A DNA stretch of 64,000 bases from Aquimarina sediminis (GTDB taxonomy: Bacteria; Bacteroidota; Bacteroidia; Flavobacteriales; Flavobacteriaceae), in assembly GCF_002895435.1 (NCBI RefSeq), contig NZ_POYJ01000011.1, positions 1-64,000 of the forward strand, in the 5' to 3' direction. A model generated the notes under the pieces. That model saw only the letters and a program-made list of their open reading frames with translations. It did not search any database and was not told the DNA's origin. A program made the translations under genes and the position numbers. The number at the start of each line of letters is the position of its first letter. The stretch's first letter is position 1. This document shows positions 17,130-25,073 of the stretch, one piece after another.

Positions 17130-18125
17130 TCAATCCCCAGGAAAACCATTTAATGAAAGTGTTTTCAACTGGGTATCTTTATCTTCATAAATAAAATATA
17201 CTTTTAGTTCTGGGTGGGTTTTTAAGAATATTTTTGATCGTTCTAACCCCATAGACATTAACGCTGTAGCGTAGGCATCTGCTTTCATACAGGTATTTGT
17301 GATAACGGAGACAGCTAAAAGATTGGATTTTAAAGGATATCCGGTTTTAGCATTTAAAATATGAATATACCGTTCTCCATTCTCGTCTGTTTTATACTTT
17401 CGATATCCACCTGACGTTGCCATAGCTCCCTCCCGTAATGAGACTATTTTACTGTATGATTGTGTTCCATCAAAATTAGGGTCTTCTACTCCTATCCTCC
17501 AAGGCTTTTGTTTGACAAGGTTACTCCCTTTACCTCTAATCTCACCGCCAATTTCAACTAAATAATTCTCAAAGCCTTTACTTTCAAGAAATTCTGCAAA
17601 AACATCTACACCGTATCCTTTTGCCAAAGCATTAAAATCTAAATATGTTTTTGGATCATTCTTTAATATCTTATTTTCTTTAAGTATTACTTTTGGCAAA
17701 CCAACTGACCATAACAAACTATCAATTTTAAGGCTATCTAAAGAGACTATTTTTCCTTTTGGACCAAAATCCCATGCATTCACCAAAATACCTATAGTTG
17801 GATCAAAAGCTCCGTTTGTCTCTTTATATATCTGTTTTGAAGTTGTAAATACCTTTCTAAAATGTTCATCTACAATAATTGCACTATCCCCTTGGTTAAT
17901 TCTTGAAATATCAGAATTAGGGATATACGTAGACATCGACATATTAATAACCTTAATTATACTATCATAGGAGCTAGAAAAATCCTGTTCTGAGTTATCA
18001 ATAAATTGAACAGAAAAAGTAGTTCCAAAAGCCTTCCCGTTGGTATAGTTAAGATGCAATTTTGGATTTTCTTTACAAGAAATCAGCAATCCTATTGCAA
18101 TCAATACAACAATTCTCTTTATCAT
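17130..18125 (-). CDS. apbE: FAD:protein FMN transferase (ApbE), lipoprotein
   Basis: 331 residues. A lipobox (LLISC, Cys17) places it in the periplasmic leaflet. ApbE transfers FMN from FAD to Thr of (S/A)G-x-T sites on NqrB and NqrC, both encoded in this cluster. Visible motifs: GKAFGTTFSVQF, DPTIGILVNAWDFGP, LDFNALAKGYGVD, LVEIGGEIRGKG, GAMATSGGYR and HILNAKTGYP with the Mg2+-binding Asp/Thr region downstream. It is 6 nt after the small NQR-linked gene, and its position at the end of the nqr region fits its role as maturase. Confidence 0.95.
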   Translation of the reverse strand: MIKRIVVLIAIGLLISCKENPKLHLNYTNGKAFGTTFSVQFIDNSEQDFSSSYDSIIKVINMSMSTYIPNSDISRINQGDSAIIVDEHFRKVFTTSKQIYKETNGAFDPTIGILVNAWDFGPKGKIVSLDSLKIDSLLWSVGLPKVILKENKILKNDPKTYLDFNALAKGYGVDVFAEFLESKGFENYLVEIGGEIRGKGSNLVKQKPWRIGVEDPNFDGTQSYSKIVSLREGAMATSGGYRKYKTDENGERYIHILNAKTGYPLKSNLLAVSVITNTCMKADAYATALMSMGLERSKIFLKTHPELKVYFIYEDKDTQLKTLSLNGFPGD

Positions 18126-18131
18126 AATTAT

Positions 18132-18509
18132 CTAATTCAAATGCGTTTCTATAACCTGTAATCCGGCATACTCAAGAATATATTCTTCGTTTAACAACAA
18201 AGGTTTACCTGGATCTACAGGGTTTTGCAAGCCAACTCCAGCAAAGAATATTTTTGCTTCCTGTTCTCTAGCATGTTTTTTAAAAGCTTCCATCCAGATT
18301 ACATCATAATTATGTGGATTATCCGGGTAAGAAATCGCCTTAACCAACACAAAATATCTTTGATTAGATTTATCTATACATACAAATTGTGGGTGTTTGC
18401 CTAAAGTGCTATTAATAGCAATAAACTCGAAACCTTTTTCTTCTAATTCTTTCCCAACTATGTTCATAGCCAGGTTATGTAATTCTTGTTTGGTAAGTGT
18501 TCTTATCAT
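18132..18509 (-). CDS. Small conserved NQR-linked protein (not a true NqrF)
   Basis: 125 residues from the ATG at 18509. The in-frame TTG extension to 18527 is rejected because it contains a -7 promoter box. In Flavobacteriia, proteins like this are often labelled NQR subunit F by context, but this one has no ferredoxin, FAD or NADH motifs and only one Cys. The layout GKELEEKGFEFIAINS ... QFVCID ... YFVLVKA loosely recalls a degenerate PD-(D/E)xK / UPF0102-like fold with key acids lost (inference). It directly precedes apbE (6 nt) and is probably co-transcribed with it. Confidence 0.75.
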   Translation of the reverse strand: MIRTLTKQELHNLAMNIVGKELEEKGFEFIAINSTLGKHPQFVCIDKSNQRYFVLVKAISYPDNPHNYDVIWMEAFKKHAREQEAKIFFAGVGLQNPVDPGKPLLLNEEYILEYAGLQVIETHLN

Positions 18510-18516
18510 AGCGCTG

Positions 18517-18524
18517 CAAAGATA
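18517..18524 (-). promoter_or_regulatory. -7 box almost abutting the start codon
   Basis: Minus-strand TATCTTTG (plus CAAAGATA) ends 7 nt before ATG 18509. A start site 5-7 nt past the box would give a leaderless or nearly leaderless mRNA for the small NQR-linked gene and apbE. No good -33 match was found. Confidence 0.5.
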
Positions 18525-18560
18525 CAATCAAATGATAAAATCAGAATTAAGAATGTTCGA

Positions 18561-19439
18561 TTATTTAAACCTTATAAACAGCGCTTTATCAAAATAATAA
18601 CTAGGCGTATAGACGGGCTGGGTTTCATCAAATTTATACCAGGGAGAGATCGAAGTATCTTCAAAATTTTTGAGTAAACACACATTTTGAGCCGGTGTAT
18701 TTCCTTGAGCCAAAAGAAACATCTTGTCTCCTGTGTTATTTACAACTTCATCAATAATAATCTCGATATGTCCTGGAAAACCAGGCTTAACCAACATATC
18801 ACCAATTCGTAAATCTTTGACCGAAACTTTTTTCAACTCACTAAACATAGATGACGTACCTGCATAGGTATATATAAGATTGAGATATTTATAGAAGTTG
18901 CGTTTTGAATTATCAGGTGACGCAGTTTTATGAAAAGTAACCTTATTCCCCTTTATTTTGGGTCTATATCCTTCTGCATATTTTTTCCAGGAGCAATAAT
19001 GCCCTGATGTAAAGTTAAATCCGATTTTATCCTTTCGATTATGCTCCCATAAATACTCAGATCTCATTCTCATTAATGCATCTGCACACTGTTGCAACCC
19101 ATTGGCAGGCACAGGAACTTCTAAAATTGCGTCATGCCAATCTTGAGCAAAGTATTCACTATTGTCATAGTTTATTATCTTACTTCCGTATGGTTTCAGT
19201 TTATAGTTTCGAAGGTATTCCTGAAAAGAATTTTCTTTATACTTTACTCTAGAAAATCCTTCAGGAACAAGCACTCTGGTAGATACTGAATCCCCAACTG
19301 CATTTATATAATTAGGATCAACAACCATATTGGTTACAACTCCTTTTACGTGATTGGTAACCATCTTACCTTTTTTTGTATTGATTACTATAAAAAGTAA
19401 AATAATCACCCCAACAAGAATTAACAGATACCTTTTCAT
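18561..19439 (-). CDS. DUF4846-family secreted/membrane protein
   Basis: 292 residues. An N-terminal hydrophobic segment (4-20) acts as anchor or signal. Recognisable family features are PEGFSRVKYKENSFQEYLRNY near the start, QQCADALMRMRSEYLWE, GFNFTSGHYCSWKKYAEGYRP and GDMLVKPGFPGHIEII with GDKMFLLAQGNTPAQ near the end. The conserved Cys/His in GHYC and GHIEII recall the thiol-peptidase-like fold of amidases (inference). It lies 16 nt after the 19456 gene, so the two are one unit inserted between nqrF and the NQR-linked pair. Confidence 0.75.
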   Translation of the reverse strand: MKRYLLILVGVIILLFIVINTKKGKMVTNHVKGVVTNMVVDPNYINAVGDSVSTRVLVPEGFSRVKYKENSFQEYLRNYKLKPYGSKIINYDNSEYFAQDWHDAILEVPVPANGLQQCADALMRMRSEYLWEHNRKDKIGFNFTSGHYCSWKKYAEGYRPKIKGNKVTFHKTASPDNSKRNFYKYLNLIYTYAGTSSMFSELKKVSVKDLRIGDMLVKPGFPGHIEIIIDEVVNNTGDKMFLLAQGNTPAQNVCLLKNFEDTSISPWYKFDETQPVYTPSYYFDKALFIRFK

Positions 19440-19455
19440 AAAATTATACTTAGCA

Positions 19456-20166
19456 TTAATTCTTTACTTTTTCATATTCTTCAGGAGAATAGGCTTTTAT
19501 GAGCTTATCGATTTCATAAAAACTTATTTCTGAAACACAGGTATCATTATACAGTGCTCCAATATTATCAACTTCTGTAATTTCAAATTCGATAGCCACA
19601 AAATCATTATATGCCATATTCTGAATATAGTTTTGACTGATATCAATATATTGTGGAGAAATCGGGACTTTTGATAAAGAATCTTTTCTGAACCTTACAC
19701 CTTTCCATTCATCAATCACATATTCTGAATTCATCTCTACGCCTATAGTTCTGATAGTAATATTAGCAACTCTATTATTCCTATACCAAGTTTGTTTAGA
19801 TTTCAAATATCCTGGAACTATTCTAATTACATAAGGCAAAGCATTCTTATCTTTAAAAGTAATTTTGATTTTTTCTCCTATACCAGCATCCGAACGACCT
19901 TCTACCCAAGCGGTATGATCATTACCATCTACAAGATTACTTTCAGAATAATTTTGGTTTTTACTTCGTAAAACACTAGAAGTCTCGCTCGTATCAACTT
20001 TTAACCCCTTTAATGTGTATTTATTATAAAAAGCACCATCAAATTCAACTATACTATTCAAAGAGTCCTTAGTTATTTTTATGTTTTGCGAAAACAAAGA
20101 CTGACCGATCATAATGATTACAAAAGAGCTGAGTGCTGATAAAAATTCGTTTTTTAATCTATCCAT
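19456..20166 (-). CDS. Secreted protein with NADase-type glycan-binding (discoidin-like) domain
   Basis: 236 residues. The signal peptide ends at SLFSQ. The core (about 65-210) has the discoidin-like signature SESNLVDGNDHTAWVEGRSD, then GEKIKITFKDKN, PYVIRIVPGYLKS and NNRVANITIRTIG, matching the NADase-type glycan-binding domain found beside enzymes and adhesins. It is stand-alone, with no catalytic domain, and probably binds sugars or a surface ligand outside the inner membrane. Transcribed with the DUF4846 gene downstream; a terminator separates it from nqrF. Confidence 0.7.
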   Translation of the reverse strand: MDRLKNEFLSALSSFVIIMIGQSLFSQNIKITKDSLNSIVEFDGAFYNKYTLKGLKVDTSETSSVLRSKNQNYSESNLVDGNDHTAWVEGRSDAGIGEKIKITFKDKNALPYVIRIVPGYLKSKQTWYRNNRVANITIRTIGVEMNSEYVIDEWKGVRFRKDSLSKVPISPQYIDISQNYIQNMAYNDFVAIEFEITEVDNIGALYNDTCVSEISFYEIDKLIKAYSPEEYEKVKN

Positions 20167-20208
20167 AATTTATCGCTATATAAAAAGCTTAGGGGTTCAA
20201 AAATAAAA

Positions 20209-20236
20209 AAACCGGTATAATTACTTATACCGGTTT
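20209..20236 (-). terminator. Terminator of the nqr operon
   Basis: A perfect 12-bp stem (AAACCGGTATAA / TTATACCGGTTT) with a 4-nt loop, followed on the minus strand by a run of seven T. It closes the nqrA-F transcript 48 nt past the nqrF stop. Confidence 0.9.
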
Positions 20237-20283
20237 ATAGTGAAATATTTACATCTTTAGTGTAAATACTGTTGAATCAAATA

Positions 20284-21591
20284 TTATCCACCAAAATCAT
20301 CGAATCTTATGTTTTCATCTGGGATACCAAAATCTTCTCCCATTTTCTGAACTGCTTTATTCATTAATGGTGGTCCACAGAAATATAATTCAATATCTTC
20401 TGGAGATTCATGATGGTTTAAGTAATTATCAATTACACAATTATGTATAAACCCAACAAATCCATCACCTTCTGCATCAATATCGCTTTTAACTTTCCAG
20501 TTATCCTCTTCCATTGGTTCTGATAATGCTAGATAAAACTTAAAATTAGGGAAGTTTTTCTCTAAATCGTAGAAGTGATCTAAATAAAATAATTCTCGTT
20601 TAGAACGACCACCATACCAATATGTCACTTTACGCCCTGTTTTTAAAGTCTTAAATAAATGATACAAATGAGAACGCATTGGAGCCATACCTGCTCCACC
20701 TCCAACATAAAGCATTTCTGCCTCAGAATCATTGATAAAGAATTCTCCATAAGGTCCAGAAATAACTACCTTATCTCCTGGCTTCTGAGCAAAAATATAT
20801 GATGATGCTACACCAGGATTTACATCCATCCATCCATTTTTGGATCTATCCCATGGTGGAGTAGCGATACGAACATTAAGCATTATCTCTCTTCCTTCAG
20901 CAGGATAAGAAGCCATTGAGTAGGCTCGCTCTACTGTTTCTGTATTTTTCATCACTAATGGCCAAAGCCCAAACTTATCCCATTCTGCCTGAAATTTATC
21001 AGGAGTCTCGTGTTCTTCTGGGTGTGCAGTTATATCAATATCTGCATACTTAATCTCACATTGAGGAATTTCAATCTGTATGTACCCTCCAGCTTTATAA
21101 CCCATATCTTCAGGAATTCGAACTACGAATTCTTTTATAAAAGAGGCTACATTATAGTTACGTACTACTTCTGCTTCCCATTTCTTAATCCCAAATACTT
21201 CTTCTGGAATCTCGATATTCATGTCTTGCTTTACCTTTACCTGACACGCCAAACGAGCTCCATGTTGCAATTCTTTACGGGAGAAATGAGGGGTTTCTGT
21301 TGGCAATGCTTCTCCTCCTCCTTCTAATACGTGACACTCACATTGGATACAAGTACCACCACCTCCACAGGCTGATGGTAAAAATATTTTTTGATTCCCT
21401 AAAGTAGACAATAACGTACCTCCAGAAGCAACTTCAATTTCTTTTTCGCCATTAATTTTGATCTTTACAGGTCCAGATGGCAGTAATTTATCTTTTGCAA
21501 ATATTAGGATTCCTACTAAAACAAGAATCAGCACCAAAAACGAAATAATGGTTATCGCTATTGTTCCAGCGGTAGATGCTAAAAATATCAT
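20284..21591 (-). CDS. nqrF: Na+-translocating NADH:quinone reductase subunit F
   Basis: 435 residues. NADH-oxidising subunit: one N-terminal transmembrane helix (about 12-31), a 2Fe-2S ferredoxin domain with Cys75, Cys81, Cys84 and Cys116 (ACGGGGTCIQC ... LACQ), then FAD (RAYSMASYP) and NADH (YVGGGAGMAPMRS, YFCGPPLM) domains. An extra Cys86 lies next to the cluster (CIQCEC). Electrons enter here from NADH and pass through the NqrD/E iron centre to the flavins of NqrC and NqrB. The gene starts 1 nt after nqrE stops. Confidence 0.97.
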   Translation of the reverse strand: MIFLASTAGTIAITIISFLVLILVLVGILIFAKDKLLPSGPVKIKINGEKEIEVASGGTLLSTLGNQKIFLPSACGGGGTCIQCECHVLEGGGEALPTETPHFSRKELQHGARLACQVKVKQDMNIEIPEEVFGIKKWEAEVVRNYNVASFIKEFVVRIPEDMGYKAGGYIQIEIPQCEIKYADIDITAHPEEHETPDKFQAEWDKFGLWPLVMKNTETVERAYSMASYPAEGREIMLNVRIATPPWDRSKNGWMDVNPGVASSYIFAQKPGDKVVISGPYGEFFINDSEAEMLYVGGGAGMAPMRSHLYHLFKTLKTGRKVTYWYGGRSKRELFYLDHFYDLEKNFPNFKFYLALSEPMEEDNWKVKSDIDAEGDGFVGFIHNCVIDNYLNHHESPEDIELYFCGPPLMNKAVQKMGEDFGIPDENIRFDDFGG

Positions 21592-21592
21592 A

Positions 21593-22309
21593 TTATTTAA
21601 GTATTATAACGTTAGTATTTTCGGCTACTTCTTTTGTAGTCTCTTCATTTTCTATTTGAGCTGCTTTGGTTTCTTTTACCTCTTCTTCATCTCCTCCTGT
21701 TAACATTCCTCCAAAACTCATAAAACCAATTGCCATTAGCCCAGTAAGGATAAATGTAATCCCTAACCCTCTTAAAGGCGCTGGCACATTAGAATATCTG
21801 ATTTTTTCGCGAATCGCTGCAATTGCCAGAATTGCTAAAAACCATCCTATCCCCGATCCTATACCATACACAGCCGCATGAGATATTGTTGCAAATTCTT
21901 TTTGTTGCATAAATAAAGATCCACCAAGAATCGCACAGTTTACCGCTATCAAAGGCAAAAATATCCCTAAAGAGTTATATAGTGATGGCGAAAATTTTTC
22001 TACTATAATTTCTACCAGTTGAACCATAGTTGCTATGGTTGCAATAAATAATATAAAGGTTAAGAAGCTTAAATCATAGTCTGCATATTCTGGTCCTAAC
22101 CATACCAAAGCCCCTTCTCTAAGGATATATTTATCCAATAAGAAGTTTAATGGTACTGTAATTGCTAAAACAAATATTACTGCAGCTCCAAGTCCTACGG
22201 CAGTAGATACTTTTTTGGATACTGCCAGGTATGAACACATTCCTAAAAAGAATGCAAATACCATATTATCTATGAAGATTGATTTTAAAAATAATTCTAA
22301 ATATTCCAT
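21593..22309 (-). CDS. nqrE: Na+-translocating NADH:quinone reductase subunit E
   Basis: 238 residues, six transmembrane helices, with the symmetric Cys positions of NqrE/RnfA (GMCSYLAVSK and VNCAILGGS) that hold an iron centre with NqrD inside the membrane. It is about 35 residues longer than typical NqrE because of an acidic, repetitive tail after residue 205 (EEEVKE, ENEETTKEVAEN). The tail would project into an aqueous phase; its role is unknown. It overlaps no gene, and nqrF follows after 1 nt. Confidence 0.95.
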   Translation of the reverse strand: MEYLELFLKSIFIDNMVFAFFLGMCSYLAVSKKVSTAVGLGAAVIFVLAITVPLNFLLDKYILREGALVWLGPEYADYDLSFLTFILFIATIATMVQLVEIIVEKFSPSLYNSLGIFLPLIAVNCAILGGSLFMQQKEFATISHAAVYGIGSGIGWFLAILAIAAIREKIRYSNVPAPLRGLGITFILTGLMAIGFMSFGGMLTGGDEEEVKETKAAQIENEETTKEVAENTNVIILK

Positions 22310-22387
22310 TTTTTATCAGTTTTTAGTCGATGGTTGATCGTTGATAGTTTTAATACTGTCAACTATCTAATATCAACTGTGAACTCT
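22310..22387. repeat. Degenerate short-motif repeat / hairpin inside the nqr operon
   Basis: The nqrD-nqrE gap is 78 bp, whereas all other nqr gaps are 1-4 bp. It consists of variants of GTTGAT(A/C)G and its complement: GATAGTT (22343-22349) pairs with AACTATC (22361-22367), and GTTGATA (22340-22346) with TATCAAC (22371-22377). It resembles the scattered short tandem repeats of the CAGTTGACAGT type seen between genes in some bacteria; that identity is inference. Confidence 0.55.
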
Positions 22388-23080
22388 CTAGTGATCTTCT
22401 ATTAATGCTTTATTTTTACTTCTTTGGATCCAGATAATGATACCCACAGTAATTAATGCCATAGGGGCTAATACCATAAAACCATTATTTTCATAGCCTA
22501 AAGCATATAGTCCAGTTTTTTCAATTGGATCTCCTAATACTTTCGCTCCAAATAATGTTCCTGATCCTAATAATTCTCTAAAGAAAGCTACAATAATCAA
22601 TAGAACTCCATATCCAGCTGCATTACCAACGCCATCAAGAAATGATTTCCACGGACCATTACCCAAAGCAAAAGCTTCAAAACGTCCCATGATAATACAA
22701 TTGGTAATAATCAATCCGATAAATACAGAAAGTTCTTTACTTAATGTATAAGCAAAGGCTTTTAATACTTGATCAACTACAATTACTAAAGCCGCTACTA
22801 CTACCAACTGAACAATAATTCTAATTTTAGAAGGGATGATATTTCTCATTAGAGAAATCACCACATTTCCTATTCCTAAAACAAAAATTACAGAAATCGC
22901 CATAACGATAGATGGCTTTAATTGTGCTGTTATTGCTAATGCAGAACAAATACCTAATACTTGGATAGTAATTGGATTATTATCTGCTAGCGGATCTGAT
23001 AATAGTTTCTTATTTTTCTTAGAAAACAAAGGTTCTTTAGGCTCTTTTGCTTTAACTTTTTCTTCTGTTACTTCAGCCAT
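22388..23080 (-). CDS. nqrD: Na+-translocating NADH:quinone reductase subunit D
   Basis: 230 residues, six transmembrane helices, partner of NqrE. Cys in LGICSALAIT and TNCIIMGRFEAFA supply the paired iron-site cysteines. An additional charged N-terminal extension of about 20 residues (EEKVKAKEPKEP) precedes the core that normally begins near residue 22; it parallels the acidic C-terminal tail on NqrE. Four nt separate it from nqrC. Confidence 0.95.
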   Translation of the reverse strand: MAEVTEEKVKAKEPKEPLFSKKNKKLLSDPLADNNPITIQVLGICSALAITAQLKPSIVMAISVIFVLGIGNVVISLMRNIIPSKIRIIVQLVVVAALVIVVDQVLKAFAYTLSKELSVFIGLIITNCIIMGRFEAFALGNGPWKSFLDGVGNAAGYGVLLIIVAFFRELLGSGTLFGAKVLGDPIEKTGLYALGYENNGFMVLAPMALITVGIIIWIQRSKNKALIEDH

Positions 23081-23083
23081 CTG

Positions 23084-23839
23084 TTATTTTTTTAAAGTTT
23101 CGAAATAAGGTTGATACATTTTTATTCCTTTCTTTACCATTGCTGTTACACCATCACCAGTAATGGTTGCTCCAGCCATAGCATCTACCTCATTATCACT
23201 TTTATCTACATTTTTAGGATCTGCATTTCCTTTTTTAACGGTAATACCTTTATAGTTTCCTGATCCGTCTAATATACTTTCTCCTATAAAATCGTCTCTA
23301 AAATATGCTTCTTTAATATTTGCTCCCAATCCAGGTGTTTCTCCTTTATGGTCAAAAAATGCTCCTTTCACAGTTTTAAATTCCTTGTCTAAAGAAACAT
23401 ATCCCCAAATCGCATCCCATAAACCATTTCCTCTCATAGGTACTACGTAGAACTCTTCTCCATCTTTATTACCAATAAACAATGGTAATTTTCTAACGTA
23501 ATTAGCATCTTGTTTTACCTTGTCATTTTCCTTTTTCACTTCTATACCAAAAGCATCAGCCGTTTTCTCTGCTGTGTTTCCTGTAATGATATACTGCTCA
23601 TCACCAACATACTTATCAAACAATTCTTGAGCTTTTTCTGCAGGCACAAATTCATTAGGATCTTCAACATCAGTTACTCCCATCGCAAATAAAATATTTT
23701 GCTGCTTCTCTGTACGCTTATTCGCATCAATTCTACCTTTCAATGAAGATGCTGTAAATGCCAACAATGAGCCAACAACTACCACCATTGCCACGGCAAA
23801 TATTATTGTATACGAATTCTTATCTGTATTAATTGCCAT
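23084..23839 (-). CDS. nqrC: Na+-translocating NADH:quinone reductase subunit C
   Basis: 251 residues. One N-terminal transmembrane helix (about 10-30), then a periplasmic FMN-binding domain. Thr225 in MAGATITGDGV is the predicted FMN attachment site, modified by ApbE (17130); the preceding residue pattern is A-G-A-T instead of the more usual S-G-A-T. GETPGLGANIKE is the other conserved FMN-domain motif. It couples the NqrD/E iron centre to NqrB flavin. Confidence 0.96.
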   Translation of the reverse strand: MAINTDKNSYTIIFAVAMVVVVGSLLAFTASSLKGRIDANKRTEKQQNILFAMGVTDVEDPNEFVPAEKAQELFDKYVGDEQYIITGNTAEKTADAFGIEVKKENDKVKQDANYVRKLPLFIGNKDGEEFYVVPMRGNGLWDAIWGYVSLDKEFKTVKGAFFDHKGETPGLGANIKEAYFRDDFIGESILDGSGNYKGITVKKGNADPKNVDKSDNEVDAMAGATITGDGVTAMVKKGIKMYQPYFETLKK

Positions 23840-23842
23840 GAT

Positions 23843-25069
23843 TTACGTCGTTTTTAGTTTTAAACGTTTCATTCTCTTCTTAATATTTCCTTGAACCACA
23901 TAATGATCAATTGTTGGAGCAAATACATTCATTAATAGAATTGCAAGCATTACTCCTTCTGGGTATGCAGGATTAAATACTCTAATCAATATTGAGATAA
24001 ATCCAATCAAAAATCCATAATACCACTTCCCTTTATTGGTTTGTGATGCTGTAACAGGATCTGTTGCCATAAATACAACTCCAAAAGCAAAACCTCCAAT
24101 AATTAAATGATGCCAGAACTCTGTGCTCATCAAACTATAAAACTTACTTCCTTCACTAATCCAACCTGCATTTACAACTCCATTAAAAATTAGTCCCATT
24201 GCTAAAGCTCCTAATACTGCACTTAGCATTATTCTCCAACTTCCGATTTTTGTAAAAATTAGGAATAGCCCAGCCAATAAAATTAATACAGCAGATGTCT
24301 CTCCTACAGAACCAGGGATAAATCCTAAAAACATATCTGAAACAGAATATGTAAGCTCTTTTCCTTGTGCTAAACTTCCTAAAACAGTTTCTCCTGACAT
24401 GGCATCCAACTGTGCTCCACCAGCAATTTCATTTGCTCTTTCTACAGCGCCATGCACCCATACCTTATCTCCAGACATCCAAGTAGGATATGCAAAGAAT
24501 AAAAATGCTCTTATAGTTAGGGCTGGGTTAAGAATATTCATTCCTGTACCACCAAATACTTCTTTACCAATCACCACACCAAAAATAACTGCTACAGCCA
24601 ACATCCATAATGGAGTATCTATCGGTACAATTAATGGCACTAACATTCCTGTTACCAAGTATCCTTCTTCTACTTCGTGTTTTTTAATTACTGCAAATAA
24701 AATCTCTACAGCTAATCCTACTCCATAGGAAACAATTACCAATGGCAACACTTTCCATAGTCCAACCTTAAAATTATCAAGAGACCAGAATCCTGAACTA
24801 AAAAAGCCATCGGTTACAGCTTTGATTTCTCCTGCTGCCAAATGATGTTGATACCCTGCATTGAACATTCCGAAAATCAAACATGGCACCAAAGCCATGA
24901 TTACAGTGTTCATAGTACGCTTTAAATCATCTGCAGCACGAACATGAGCTCCAGAATGTGTCGTTTCATTAGGTAAATACAAAAACGTATGGATTGCATT
25001 AAATGCAGGAGCCATCTTTTTGTCTTTATATTTTAGCTTTAGTTTATGTAATTTATCTTTTAATCCCAT
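23843..25069 (-). CDS. nqrB: Na+-translocating NADH:quinone reductase subunit B
   Basis: 408 residues, about ten transmembrane helices, the Na+-pumping subunit. Thr228 in SGET (225-228) is the covalent FMN site; KEVFGGTGMNILNPAL is the conserved loop of the RnfD/NqrB family, and the riboflavin/quinone region follows. The FMN motif has Glu in place of the common Ala, still matching S-G-x-T. Three nt upstream of nqrC and 4 nt downstream of nqrA. Confidence 0.97.
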   Translation of the reverse strand: MGLKDKLHKLKLKYKDKKMAPAFNAIHTFLYLPNETTHSGAHVRAADDLKRTMNTVIMALVPCLIFGMFNAGYQHHLAAGEIKAVTDGFFSSGFWSLDNFKVGLWKVLPLVIVSYGVGLAVEILFAVIKKHEVEEGYLVTGMLVPLIVPIDTPLWMLAVAVIFGVVIGKEVFGGTGMNILNPALTIRAFLFFAYPTWMSGDKVWVHGAVERANEIAGGAQLDAMSGETVLGSLAQGKELTYSVSDMFLGFIPGSVGETSAVLILLAGLFLIFTKIGSWRIMLSAVLGALAMGLIFNGVVNAGWISEGSKFYSLMSTEFWHHLIIGGFAFGVVFMATDPVTASQTNKGKWYYGFLIGFISILIRVFNPAYPEGVMLAILLMNVFAPTIDHYVVQGNIKKRMKRLKLKTT

Positions 25070-25073
25070 AGCA

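Noticed and set aside
18397..18677. Two plus-strand frames
   Set aside because: Antisense to the NQR-linked and DUF4846 genes, with no supporting signal.
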